A DNA stretch of 57,398 nt from JAWWPG01 sp033850885 (GTDB taxonomy: Bacteria; Actinomycetota; Actinomycetes; Propionibacteriales; Nocardioidaceae). The notes beneath the pieces were generated by a model, which did no database searches, was not told where the DNA came from, and worked only from the letters and a program-made list of their open reading frames with translations. The position numbers were made by a program, and so were the translations under genes. Location: the NCBI GenBank assembly GCA_033850885.1, contig JAWWPG010000013.1, positions 1 to 57,398 on the forward strand, read 5' to 3'. Positions 16,634 through 24,310 of this stretch are shown here, piece by piece (position 1 is the stretch's first letter; each line of letters opens with the position of its first letter).

Positions 16634-17027
16634 CACTGTCCTTGAGGCCACGCGTCGCGATCAGGATGATGTCCACGATGTACCAGATGAAGAACCCTCC
16701 GCAGGTCACCAGCTTGAGCACGCCCAGCCCGATCTGACCCAGGTAGAACCGGTCCACGCCGAAGTGGCCCAAGAAGATGGAGAGCAGGAGGGCGACCAGC
16801 CACTCACGGTCCGAGAACAGGCCAGGCACCTGGGTGGCCGGGAACCACTGCGAGTCGACCCTGCGCACTGCCTGGTCGGGCTTGAGAGCGCCGCTCAACG
16901 CCATCCCCTGCAGGTCGGCGTACCGGTACGGCCCGAACTCTCGACCCATCTGCTGGACGTAGAACTCGTCGGGCGCCGGCTGGGGCTGCGATGGCTGCTG
17001 AGGCGGGCCCGCCCACTGGTCGGTCAT
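16614..17027 (-). CDS. GYF_2 plus TM2 domain protein
   Basis: 137 residues. After a Pro/Gln-rich head comes a GYF_2-like domain (about 21-66: FYVQQMGREFGPYRYADLQG and VDSQWFPATQVPG), then a TM2 domain (about 72-130: two helices with the DRFYLGQIGLGVLKL loop). GYF_2 domains bind proline-rich ligands, and the next three genes downstream all carry Pro-rich N-termini, which offers a testable partner hypothesis. Start ATG follows a TAGGAT -10 by eight bases, so it is probably leaderless. First gene of the five-gene membrane-protein run. Confidence 0.87.
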   Translation of the reverse strand: MTDQWAGPPQQPSQPQPAPDEFYVQQMGREFGPYRYADLQGMALSGALKPDQAVRRVDSQWFPATQVPGLFSDREWLVALLLSIFLGHFGVDRFYLGQIGLGVLKLVTCGGFFIWYIVDIILIATRGLKDSDGRPLR

Positions 17028-17035
17028 GCCAGGTC

Positions 17036-17041
17036 ATCCTA
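17036..17041 (-). promoter_or_regulatory. Leaderless-type -10 box for the GYF/TM2 gene
   Basis: TAGGAT on the minus strand, eight bases before ATG 17027, with no ribosome binding site in between. Confidence 0.45.
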
Positions 17042-17147
17042 GGCTGTAGCCGAGGGACCTTGCGGTGGCGGTGGGCCAAGTCCGGACCGTCGTCGCAGGT
17101 CGAGAGCGGATGGGCGGCGTACGGCGAGATCACGCGCCGGACATGAG

Positions 17148-17175
17148 TTTGGAGGGAAGGATCACGGCGTAAACT
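17148..17175 (+). promoter_or_regulatory. Promoter for korAB
   Basis: TTTGGA (17148-17153) and TAAACT (17170-17175) are separated by 16 bp and point toward korA. An AGGAG follows at 17185-17189, somewhat far (22 bp) from the GTG start at 17212. It lies in the divergent region between the TM2 gene and korA. Confidence 0.5.
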
Positions 17176-17211
17176 AACCGGGACAGGAGAATCTGCGGCG
17201 AAGAGTGAGAT

Positions 17212-19089
17212 GTGGCGGACGTGACGAAGCAGATCGAGCAGCTTGACCGGGTGATCATCCGGTTCGCGGGTGACTCCGGCGACGGCATGCAGCTCACGGG
17301 CGACAGGTTCACCCAGGAGACGGCGATCTTCGGCAACGACCTATCGACGCTGCCCAACTTCCCCGCCGAGATCAGGGCACCCGCAGGCACCTTGCCGGGC
17401 GTCTCGTCGTTCCAGCTGCACTTCGCCGACCACGACATCCTCACCCCCGGTGACTCACCTCAGGTGCTCGTCGCGATGAACCCGGCCGCGTTGCGGGCCA
17501 ACGTCAAGGACCTGGCCCCAGGGGCCACCGTCATCGTGGACACCCATGACTTCACCGACCGCAACCTGACGCGCGCGGGCTACCAGACGAACCCGCTGGA
17601 GGACGGCTCGCTGGAGCCGTTCGCGGTCCACCAGGTCGACCTCACGGGGATGACGCTGGCCGCGATCAAAGAATTCGGGTTGACGCGCAAGGACGGTTCG
17701 CGCGCGAAGAACATGTTCGCACTCGGGCTGCTGTCGTGGCTGTACGGACGACCCGTCGACGGCACCGAGCGGTTCTTGGCCGCGAAGTTCGCCGCGCAGC
17801 CCGACATCAGGGACGCCAACCTCGGCGCATTCCACGCCGGCTGGAACTTCGGGGAGACCACCGAGACGTTCGCGGTCTCGTACGAGGTCAAGCCCGCGCC
17901 GATGCCCCCTGGCACCTATCGCAACATCTCGGGCAACCTCGCACTGAGCTACGGTCTGGTCGCCGCGTCCGTCCGCTCGGGGCTGCCGCTGTTCCTGGGT
18001 GCCTACCCGATCACCCCGGCGTCGGACATCCTGCACGAGCTGAGCAAGCACAAGCGGTTCGGCGTGATGACGTTCCAGGCGGAGGACGAGATCGCCGGCA
18101 TCGGCGCCGCCCTCGGCGCCTCGTTCGGTGGCGCCCTCGGCGTGACGACGACGTCCGGCCCGGGCATCGCGCTGAAGAGCGAGACGATCGGTCTGGCCGT
18201 CACTCTCGAGCTGCCACTGGTCGTCGTCGACGTCCAGCGGGGAGGACCGTCCACCGGTCTGCCGACGAAGACCGAACAGGCGGACCTGCTGCAGGCCATG
18301 TTCGGCCGCAACGGTGAGGCGCCGGTGCCGATCGTCGCTCCGCGCTCCCCCGGCGACTGCTTCGACACGGCGCTGGAAGCGGCCCGGATCGCGGTGACCT
18401 ACCGCACACCGGTGATGTTGCTGTCCGACGGCTACCTCGCCAACGGGTCGGAGCCCTGGCAGGTCCCGGCGCCGGAGTCGCTCCCCAAGGTGGACCCCGC
18501 TTTCGCCACGACACCCAACCACGAGACCGAGTCGGGCCAGCACGACTTCTGGCCCTACCAGCGGGACCCCGAGACGCTTGCCCGGCCGTGGGCCGTCCCC
18601 GGTACCCCGGGTCTCGAGCACCGCATCGGCGGGCTCGAGAAGGCCGACGGCCACGGCAACATCTCCTACGACCCCAAGAACCACGACCTGATGGTGCGGA
18701 CCAGGCAAGCGAAGGTGGACCGCATCGCCGACACCATCGGCCACGTCGAGGTCGACGACCCGGACGGCTCGGCGCGGGTCCTGGTCCTCGGCTGGGGGTC
18801 CACGTACGGTCCGATCGGAGCCGCCTGCCGGCGGATCCGGGCGACGGGACGGCCGATCGCCCAGGCGCACCTTCGCCATCTGAACCCATTCCCGCACAAC
18901 CTCGGCGACGTGCTGCGTGGCTACGACCGGGTCGTGGTACCAGAGATGAACCTCGGGCAGCTGGCGTTGCTGCTGCGGGCCAGGTACCTCGTCGACGTCA
19001 TCAGCTACAACCAGGTGCGTGGCGTTCCGTTCGGCTCGACCGAGCTGGAGGACGTGTTCGAAGCCGCGCTGGAGGAGGTGCAGGAGTGA
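17212..19089 (+). CDS. korA: 2-oxoglutarate (2-oxoacid):ferredoxin oxidoreductase, fused gamma-alpha subunit
   Basis: 625 residues. Residues about 10-190 are the gamma domain (VIIRFAGDSGDGMQLTGDRF, then FPAEIRAPAGTLPGVSSF). About 215-440 is the alpha pyrimidine domain (FLGAYPITPASDILHELS, TFQAEDEIAGIGAALGASF, GVTTTSGPGIALKSE, DVQRGGPSTGLPTKTEQ). About 490-620 is the transketolase-C-like domain. With KorB it oxidatively decarboxylates a 2-oxoacid, probably 2-oxoglutarate, to the CoA ester and reduces ferredoxin. The start is GTG 17212; an in-frame GTG at 17221 is possible. Substrate choice is by analogy to actinobacterial KorAB and is not decided by the sequence. Confidence 0.93.
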   Translation: MADVTKQIEQLDRVIIRFAGDSGDGMQLTGDRFTQETAIFGNDLSTLPNFPAEIRAPAGTLPGVSSFQLHFADHDILTPGDSPQVLVAMNPAALRANVKDLAPGATVIVDTHDFTDRNLTRAGYQTNPLEDGSLEPFAVHQVDLTGMTLAAIKEFGLTRKDGSRAKNMFALGLLSWLYGRPVDGTERFLAAKFAAQPDIRDANLGAFHAGWNFGETTETFAVSYEVKPAPMPPGTYRNISGNLALSYGLVAASVRSGLPLFLGAYPITPASDILHELSKHKRFGVMTFQAEDEIAGIGAALGASFGGALGVTTTSGPGIALKSETIGLAVTLELPLVVVDVQRGGPSTGLPTKTEQADLLQAMFGRNGEAPVPIVAPRSPGDCFDTALEAARIAVTYRTPVMLLSDGYLANGSEPWQVPAPESLPKVDPAFATTPNHETESGQHDFWPYQRDPETLARPWAVPGTPGLEHRIGGLEKADGHGNISYDPKNHDLMVRTRQAKVDRIADTIGHVEVDDPDGSARVLVLGWGSTYGPIGAACRRIRATGRPIAQAHLRHLNPFPHNLGDVLRGYDRVVVPEMNLGQLALLLRARYLVDVISYNQVRGVPFGSTELEDVFEAALEEVQE

Positions 19090-20090
19090 CGACGGACCTG
19101 CCGATGCCAGAGCTCGTCGACGCGGGTGTTCGTGGCGTCCCGCCGTCCGACGTACCGCTGTCACGCAAGGACTTCTCGTCCGACCAGGAGGTCCGGTGGT
19201 GCCCCGGCTGCGGTGACTACATCATCCTCGCCGCCGTCCAGGGCTTCCTGCCGTCACTCGGTCTGCGCCGGGAGAACATCGTGTTCGTCTCCGGCATCGG
19301 CTGCTCGTCACGGTTCCCGTACTACCTCGACACCTACGGCATGCACTCGATCCACGGCCGGGCGCCGGCGATCGCCACCGGCCTGGCGACCACCCGCCCG
19401 GACCTGTCCGTGTGGGTCGTGACCGGCGACGGTGACGCGCTGTCGATCGGTGGCAACCACTTGATCCATGCGATGCGGCGCAACGTCAACCTCACGATCC
19501 TGTTGTTCAACAACCGGATCTACGGTCTCACCAAGGGCCAGTACTCGCCCACGTCGGAGGTCGGCAAGATCACGAAGTCGACGCCCATGGGCTCGCTCGA
19601 CCATCCGTTCAGCCCGATCTCACTGGCGCTCGGGGCCGAGGCCACCTTCGTCGCGCGGACCCTCGACACCGACCGGACGCACCTCACGACCGTCCTCAAG
19701 GCCGCCGCCGCCCACCGAGGCACCAGCCTGGTGGAGATCTACCAGAACTGCCCGATCTACAACGACGGCGCGTTCGACGTCCTGAGGGACAAGTCCGAGG
19801 CTGCGGTCCGTCTGGTCCGGCTGGAGCACGGCCAGCCGGTTCGTGTCGGGGAGCGAGAGTGGGTCCACGACACGCACGCGGACGACCCCAGCCGCGCTTT
19901 CGAGATCTCCCGGCTCGACGACCGGACAATGACGCACGTGCCGATCGGCATCTTCCGGCAGGTCGAGCGGCCGACGTACGACGACCAGGTGCGAGCCCAG
20001 GTCGACGAGGCCCGCGGCCGTCAAGGCGACGGCGACCTCGCAGCGCTGCTGGCCGGTTCCGACCCGTGGACGGTGCCGGCGCAGACCTGA
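19086..20090 (+). CDS. korB: 2-oxoglutarate (2-oxoacid):ferredoxin oxidoreductase, beta subunit
   Basis: 334 residues from the GTG at 19086, which overlaps the korA stop (GTGA). It carries the thiamine diphosphate site (VTGDGDALSIGGNH...NVNLTILLFNN) and the 4Fe-4S ligands WCPGCGDY, SGIGCSSRF and, later, QNCPIYND. The two-subunit architecture without a separate delta ferredoxin subunit means electrons leave through a diffusible ferredoxin. No ferredoxin gene is seen in the window. Converges with the secreted protein gene after 16 bp. Confidence 0.94.
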   Translation: MTTDLPMPELVDAGVRGVPPSDVPLSRKDFSSDQEVRWCPGCGDYIILAAVQGFLPSLGLRRENIVFVSGIGCSSRFPYYLDTYGMHSIHGRAPAIATGLATTRPDLSVWVVTGDGDALSIGGNHLIHAMRRNVNLTILLFNNRIYGLTKGQYSPTSEVGKITKSTPMGSLDHPFSPISLALGAEATFVARTLDTDRTHLTTVLKAAAAHRGTSLVEIYQNCPIYNDGAFDVLRDKSEAAVRLVRLEHGQPVRVGEREWVHDTHADDPSRAFEISRLDDRTMTHVPIGIFRQVERPTYDDQVRAQVDEARGRQGDGDLAALLAGSDPWTVPAQT

Positions 20091-20106
20091 CCTGCCGGCC
20101 CGAGGG

Positions 20107-20850
20107 TCACGGGCCGAGCTGGGTCGTGTACGTCCCGCCGTACGACGAGATGTACGCGCCGGTGCCCGCGGTCGTCACCCTCCACCACCACCGGCCGTGC
20201 GCAGGAGCCGGCAGGGAGAAGCCGTAGGTGCCGCCGGTTCCCGTCGTCTTGGTCTGGACCGTCGTGTAGCTGCAGGAAGGGCATCTGCGCTTCTGCAGCG
20301 AGATCGCCTTGTGCGTGTAGAACGGCGTCACATGGCCGTTCAGGTTGGCGAAGTTGGTGCCGTCCGTGATGACCCCGGAGAAGATCCGGTACACGTTCAC
20401 CCAGGTGACCGCGCTGCTCGGCCCGAACGAAGAATCGCCCGCGAAGGTCACTTTGTAGTGGGCTCGCTGGCGGGCCTGCGTGGTGAAGCTGAACTCGGGC
20501 ATGTCAGCGGCGCTGGTCCGCTGAGACCCCAGATAGACCCATCTCGAGCTGCCGTCCAGCTGCCGGTAGAGCCTCACCCGTGCGCCGGCGAGAGCGCCGC
20601 TCTGCCCCTTCCGATGGCTGGCCACCTGCCCCAAGATGTCGACCATGCGGCCCGCGGGTCGCATGTGCGAGAAGTCCAGCCACCAGATCGTGGTGATGTG
20701 CCGCTTCCCGGTGACGCCGGCTCCCGCGGTGTGCTTGGACGCGCCGGACGGGGCAGTCGCGTGCCCCCCCGAAGCGTTCGCGAGCGCCGGCGGGAGGCCG
20801 AGAAGGGCGGTGGCCGTCAGCCCGACGAGAATCGAGCGCGTCGACGTCAT
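20107..20850 (-). CDS. Secreted protein of unknown function
   Basis: 247 residues from ATG 20850. A signal peptide is clear: STRSILVGLTATALLGLPPALANA, ending near residue 28 with ALANA (shown here in parts: STRSILVGLTATALLG and LPPALANA). The mature part is rich in Thr, Ser, Gly and aromatic residues. It looks like two beta-sandwich or Ig-like units (about 65-150, RVRLYRQLDGSSRWVYLG, and 175-247, ending RWWWRVTTAGTGAYISSYG), with a CPSC motif between them. No enzyme motif is seen. The longer open frame starting at 21036 would bury the signal peptide and is not preferred. Confidence 0.8.
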   Translation of the reverse strand: MTSTRSILVGLTATALLGLPPALANASGGHATAPSGASKHTAGAGVTGKRHITTIWWLDFSHMRPAGRMVDILGQVASHRKGQSGALAGARVRLYRQLDGSSRWVYLGSQRTSAADMPEFSFTTQARQRAHYKVTFAGDSSFGPSSAVTWVNVYRIFSGVITDGTNFANLNGHVTPFYTHKAISLQKRRCPSCSYTTVQTKTTGTGGTYGFSLPAPAHGRWWWRVTTAGTGAYISSYGGTYTTQLGP

Positions 20851-20870
20851 CGTGTGGGACCCGCAATCTT

Positions 20871-20900
20871 CGTGGTACCACGGCCGGGTGCAACGGCCGT
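20871..20900. promoter_or_regulatory. Paired palindromes just upstream of the secreted-protein gene
   Basis: CGTGGTACCACG (20871-20882) is a perfect 12-bp palindrome. It runs into CACGGCC...GGCCGTG (20878-20900, 9-base spacer). They sit 20-50 bp upstream of the minus-strand ATG at 20850, where an operator or 5'-UTR hairpin would lie. Confidence 0.35.
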
Positions 20901-21062
20901 GCTGGCCCTCCCACCGTAGAAGTAGGTGCGCGGCCGTCGCAACCCGAGAGTGCTGCCTAGGGCCGGGAAGAGCGGAAACCGCCGGGCATCCGCGTTCCGG
21001 CGACGGCGTCTGGTTCGTCCCATCTGACAGGACCAACTCGGACCCACGCTCGTTACCCGGTC

Positions 21063-21068
21063 TAGGCT
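21063..21068 (+). promoter_or_regulatory. Leaderless-type -10 box for rarD
   Basis: TAGGCT is followed by six bases and ATG 21075, with no ribosome binding site. The same box and spacing precede menE. Confidence 0.5.
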
Positions 21069-21074
21069 TTGACC

Positions 21075-21995
21075 ATGGGTGATGAACGTCGCGGCCGTCT
21101 CATGGGTGCAGCCGCCTTCGCCATGTGGGGGCTGTTCCCGCTCTACTGGCCGCTCTTCGAGCCGGCTGGTGCGGAGGAGATCCTGGCGCACCGGGTGCTG
21201 TGGTCGGTGGTCAGCCTCGCACTGCTGCTGGCCGTCTCGAGGCGTTGGGCGGCGTTGCGCGCGATCTGGCTGAGCCCACGTCTTCGCGCGTTGATGAGCG
21301 CCGCGGGCGTCCTCATCGGGATCAACTGGTTCACCTACATCTGGGGCGTCAACAACGGACACGTCGTCGAGACGGCGCTGGGCTACTACATCAACCCGCT
21401 GGTCAGCGTGCTGCTCGGCGTCGCGGTGCTCGGCGAGCGGGTCCGGCGCGTTCAGTGGGCCGCGCTGGCGATCGGCCTGCTCGCCGTGCTGGTGCTGGGT
21501 CTGGAGGTCGGCAGGCCGCCGTACATCGCCCTGATCCTTGCGTTCAGCTTCGGCAGCTACGGGCTCATCAAGAAGAAGGCGGGCGTCGGGCCCACCGAGG
21601 GCATCACGTACGAGTCACTCGTGCTGGCGCCGGTGGCGCTCGGATATCTCATGTGGGCGACCGCCGAAGGCACCGCGCAGCTCTGGTCACACAGCGCCTG
21701 GCAGCTGGCTCTGCTGCCGACGACGGGAGTGGTCACGGCGCTGCCGCTGCTGCTGTTCGCCGGCTCGGCCAACCGGATCTCGCTCACCAGTGTGGGACTT
21801 CTGCAGTACATCACCCCCACGCTGCAGTTCATCATCGGTGTCGCGGTGTTCCACGAGCCGATGCCGCTGGCACGTTGGCTGGGGTTCCTCCTGGTGTGGC
21901 TGGCACTCACGATTCTCACCGTCGAGTCACTTGTCGTGCTGCGGAGTCGTACGACCACCGGGAGCGCCGACGAGCCCGCGGCCTCGCACGCATAG
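21075..21995 (+). CDS. rarD: RarD-type EamA/DMT-superfamily permease
   Basis: 306 residues, ten predicted membrane helices, matching RarD length and pattern. It has RLMGAAAFAMWGLFPLYW, the INWFTYIWGVNNGHVVETALG motif with YYINPLVSVLLG, and the second EamA half with NRISLTSVGLLQYITPT. The substrate is unknown; RarD was named for chloramphenicol sensitivity in a Gram-negative host, which need not apply here. ATG 21075 is preferred to the in-frame TTG at 21069 because of the leaderless promoter spacing. Confidence 0.9.
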   Translation: MGDERRGRLMGAAAFAMWGLFPLYWPLFEPAGAEEILAHRVLWSVVSLALLLAVSRRWAALRAIWLSPRLRALMSAAGVLIGINWFTYIWGVNNGHVVETALGYYINPLVSVLLGVAVLGERVRRVQWAALAIGLLAVLVLGLEVGRPPYIALILAFSFGSYGLIKKKAGVGPTEGITYESLVLAPVALGYLMWATAEGTAQLWSHSAWQLALLPTTGVVTALPLLLFAGSANRISLTSVGLLQYITPTLQFIIGVAVFHEPMPLARWLGFLLVWLALTILTVESLVVLRSRTTTGSADEPAASHA

Positions 21996-22097
21996 CGACG
22001 ACAGACCACCCTCCAGCGAAAGTCGACGGCGGCGAATACTCTCGTGGGACGGCCGAAAGCCGCAGTCCGCCCGCAGCGAGGACACGGAAGGTGAGCC

Positions 22098-22529
22098 ATG
22101 ACAGAGCCGAACGAGAGCTATCACGGATACAGCGTCGATGACGAGGACCAGCCTCAGTCGACGGGTGACAGCCTCACCGACTCCCGGGGGCTCGAGGAGC
22201 CCCTGGAGGAGGGATACTCACCGCCCGAGAAGTGGTCACCGGCTGAGAAGTACGGCAACACGCCACTGGAAGAGGCGATGGGCGAGACTCTCGACCAGCG
22301 GATCGCCCAGGAGGAGCCCGAGCCGGACCCGTACGAGGAGGCGGCCAACGACACCTCCAACTTCGACGACGAGGAGGTCGGACGCGACCGAGCCGGTCGA
22401 CTCGTGGCCGAGGACGAGGGCATCGCTGAGGACACGGAGGAGCGCATGGTCGCCTACGATGTCGGGGTCGATGGCGCCGCCGCCAGCGCCGAGGAGGCTG
22501 CCGTCCACGTCGTCGACGACGACTACTGA
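22098..22529 (+). CDS. DUF5709 domain protein
   Basis: 143 residues, very acidic and probably largely disordered. The recognisable segment is LEEPLEEGYSPPEKWSPAEK with TPLEEAMGETLDQRIAQEE and the RAGRLVAEDEG(I)AED stretch, typical of the actinobacterial DUF5709 family. No membrane segment or catalytic motif. ATG follows GGAAGGTGAG. The function of the family is unknown. Confidence 0.85.
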   Translation: MTEPNESYHGYSVDDEDQPQSTGDSLTDSRGLEEPLEEGYSPPEKWSPAEKYGNTPLEEAMGETLDQRIAQEEPEPDPYEEAANDTSNFDDEEVGRDRAGRLVAEDEGIAEDTEERMVAYDVGVDGAAASAEEAAVHVVDDDY

Positions 22530-22547
22530 CCGTCCGCAGGCCTCCTC

Positions 22548-23309
22548 GTGGCGATGTCTCCGGCGCTGGCCGAGTCGGAGGGACTCCAGGCGCTCCTCGC
22601 GGACGTCCGCACCGACCCGAATGTTGCCGGCGTCGTCCTCATGGGCTCGCAGGCCTGCGCCGGGATGGTCACGCCGAGCTCCGATGTCGACGTGTACGTG
22701 GTACTGCGCGAACCCGACCCGCCTCGGCCCGACGCGCGGACACCCGGGCTGGACATCGCTGTCTGCACGGTTAGCCGGCTGCGCAGGGTTCCCGGTCCGG
22801 CAGATCCGGGGTGGTGGGACCGCTACTCGTTCACCCACAGCCGTGTTCTGGTGGACCGGGCGAACGGCGAGGTGGCTCGGCTGGCGCAGGCCTGGGGCCG
22901 CTTGAGCGGTGCCGAGAGCCTGCTCGTGCTCGAGACGTACCTCGACGGCTACCTGAACTACGTCTACCGCTCCCTCAAGAGCCGCCGCGACGGCAGGATG
23001 TTCGAAGCGAGGCTGGACGCCGTCGAGAGTCTCGCCTGGGGGCTCCCGGTGATCTTCGGGTTCGAGCGCCGAGTACGGCCGTACAACAAGTACCTCCGCT
23101 GGGAGCTTGAGCATCATCCGCTGGAGCGTCCGGCCTGGACGGCCGAGCAGCTTGTCCCGAGGCTCGAGCAGGTCCTCGACACCGGCGACCCGGCGGCCCA
23201 GCGCTGGCTCTTTCGATCCGTCGAGACGGCCGCTCGCGAGGTTGGCCTCGACGGGATCGTCGACGGCTGGGGCGACGACCTGGCGCTGCTGCGAGGCGAT
23301 GCCCCCTAG
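22548..23309 (+). CDS. Nucleotidyltransferase-fold protein
   Basis: 253 residues from GTG 22548 (ATG at 22554 is the next choice). Residues 25-60 show the polymerase-beta-type nucleotidyltransferase signature: GVVLMGSQACAGMVTPSSDV then DVYVVL, i.e. GS followed by D-x-D. The C-terminal half (about 130-250) is helical and resembles the substrate-binding part of aminoglycoside nucleotidyltransferase-like proteins (LETYLDGYLNYVYRSLKS). Substrate unknown. Starts 18 bp after DUF5709 and converges with the prenyl synthase, overlapping its end by 4 bp. Confidence 0.75.
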   Translation: MAMSPALAESEGLQALLADVRTDPNVAGVVLMGSQACAGMVTPSSDVDVYVVLREPDPPRPDARTPGLDIAVCTVSRLRRVPGPADPGWWDRYSFTHSRVLVDRANGEVARLAQAWGRLSGAESLLVLETYLDGYLNYVYRSLKSRRDGRMFEARLDAVESLAWGLPVIFGFERRVRPYNKYLRWELEHHPLERPAWTAEQLVPRLEQVLDTGDPAAQRWLFRSVETAAREVGLDGIVDGWGDDLALLRGDAP

Positions 23310-24301
23310 GAGGAGCGCGTGGTGACCAGGTCGCAGAGCCCGACCAGCGCGCTCCTCGCCGGGATGTTCGGCACGGACTCGAGCAGCCCTCGGGCGACAT
23401 CCACGCGGCGCTGGACCTCGAGGCGAGCCTTGGTCATCGCCGGGTTGCTACGCAGCAGCCGCAGCGCCTCAGCATGCAGGGCCTCGTCGCTGATCGGCCC
23501 CGACAACAGCTCGAGCAACCGCGAGTCGGTGGGGTAGTGGGACTGTCGGGCGATCAGCGTGGGGAGGGTCGGAACCCCCGCCCGCAGGTCGGCGCCTGGG
23601 GTCTTGCCGCTCTCGGTGAGCTCGCTGGCAACGTCGATGATGTCGTCGCTGAGCTGGAACGCGATGCCGATCTCCTCGCCGAACTCCGTCAGCGTCGCGG
23701 TCAGCTCACCACCCGCGCCGGCCACCATGGCCCCGAAGCACGCCGACGTGGCGATCAGCGAGCCGGTCTTGTCGGCGACCACCGAAAGGTAGTGCTCGAG
23801 CGCGTCCTCGTCGGGACCGGGACCGACCGTCTCCCGGATCTGACCCCTCACCAGCCTGGCGAACGTGCGCGACTGGATACGTACCATGTCCGGTCCGAGA
23901 TCCGACACGAGGTCGGCGGCCCGCGCGAACAGGAAGTCGCCGGTCAGGATCGCTACGGAGTTGTCCCACCGGGCATTGGCGCTGAGCGCTCCCCGGCGCA
24001 GCGAGGCCTCGTCCATGACGTCGTCGTGGTAGAGCGTCGCGAGATGGGTCAGCTCCACCACCAGGGCAGCTGGTACGACGGTCTCCCGACCCGGGTCACC
24101 GAACTCGGCGGCGAGCAGGAGGAGCAGCGGCCGGAACCGCTTGCCGCCCGCCTTGAGCAGATGGTGGGACGCCTCGTTGAGGAAGTCGACGTCGGAAGCG
24201 ACGCTGACCGAGAGCGCCGCCTCGACCTCCTCCATCCGGCCGCGGACACGCGCCTCCAGCGCATCGTCTACCCGGGGCAGCCCGAGCGGGGACCAGGTCA
24301 T
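23306..24301 (-). CDS. Long-chain trans-polyprenyl diphosphate synthase (menaquinone side chain)
   Basis: 331 residues. Both aspartate-rich motifs are present: DDVMD (in TLYHDDVMDEASLR, about residue 95) and DDIID (QLSDDIIDV, about 225), with GGKRFRPLL at the substrate pocket. It condenses isopentenyl diphosphate onto an allylic primer. Location 9 bp after nuoN, in a window with six men genes, suggests it makes the isoprenoid tail of menaquinone (hepta- to nonaprenyl length not decided). It has no promoter of its own that I can see and is likely the last gene of the nuo operon. Confidence 0.92.
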   Translation of the reverse strand: MTWSPLGLPRVDDALEARVRGRMEEVEAALSVSVASDVDFLNEASHHLLKAGGKRFRPLLLLLAAEFGDPGRETVVPAALVVELTHLATLYHDDVMDEASLRRGALSANARWDNSVAILTGDFLFARAADLVSDLGPDMVRIQSRTFARLVRGQIRETVGPGPDEDALEHYLSVVADKTGSLIATSACFGAMVAGAGGELTATLTEFGEEIGIAFQLSDDIIDVASELTESGKTPGADLRAGVPTLPTLIARQSHYPTDSRLLELLSGPISDEALHAEALRLLRSNPAMTKARLEVQRRVDVARGLLESVPNIPARSALVGLCDLVTTRSS

Positions 24302-24310
24302 GGCAGCAGG

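Noticed and set aside
17455..19164. Minus-strand open frame of 569 codons opposite korA
   Set aside because: korA carries the domain motifs; the antisense frame has none.
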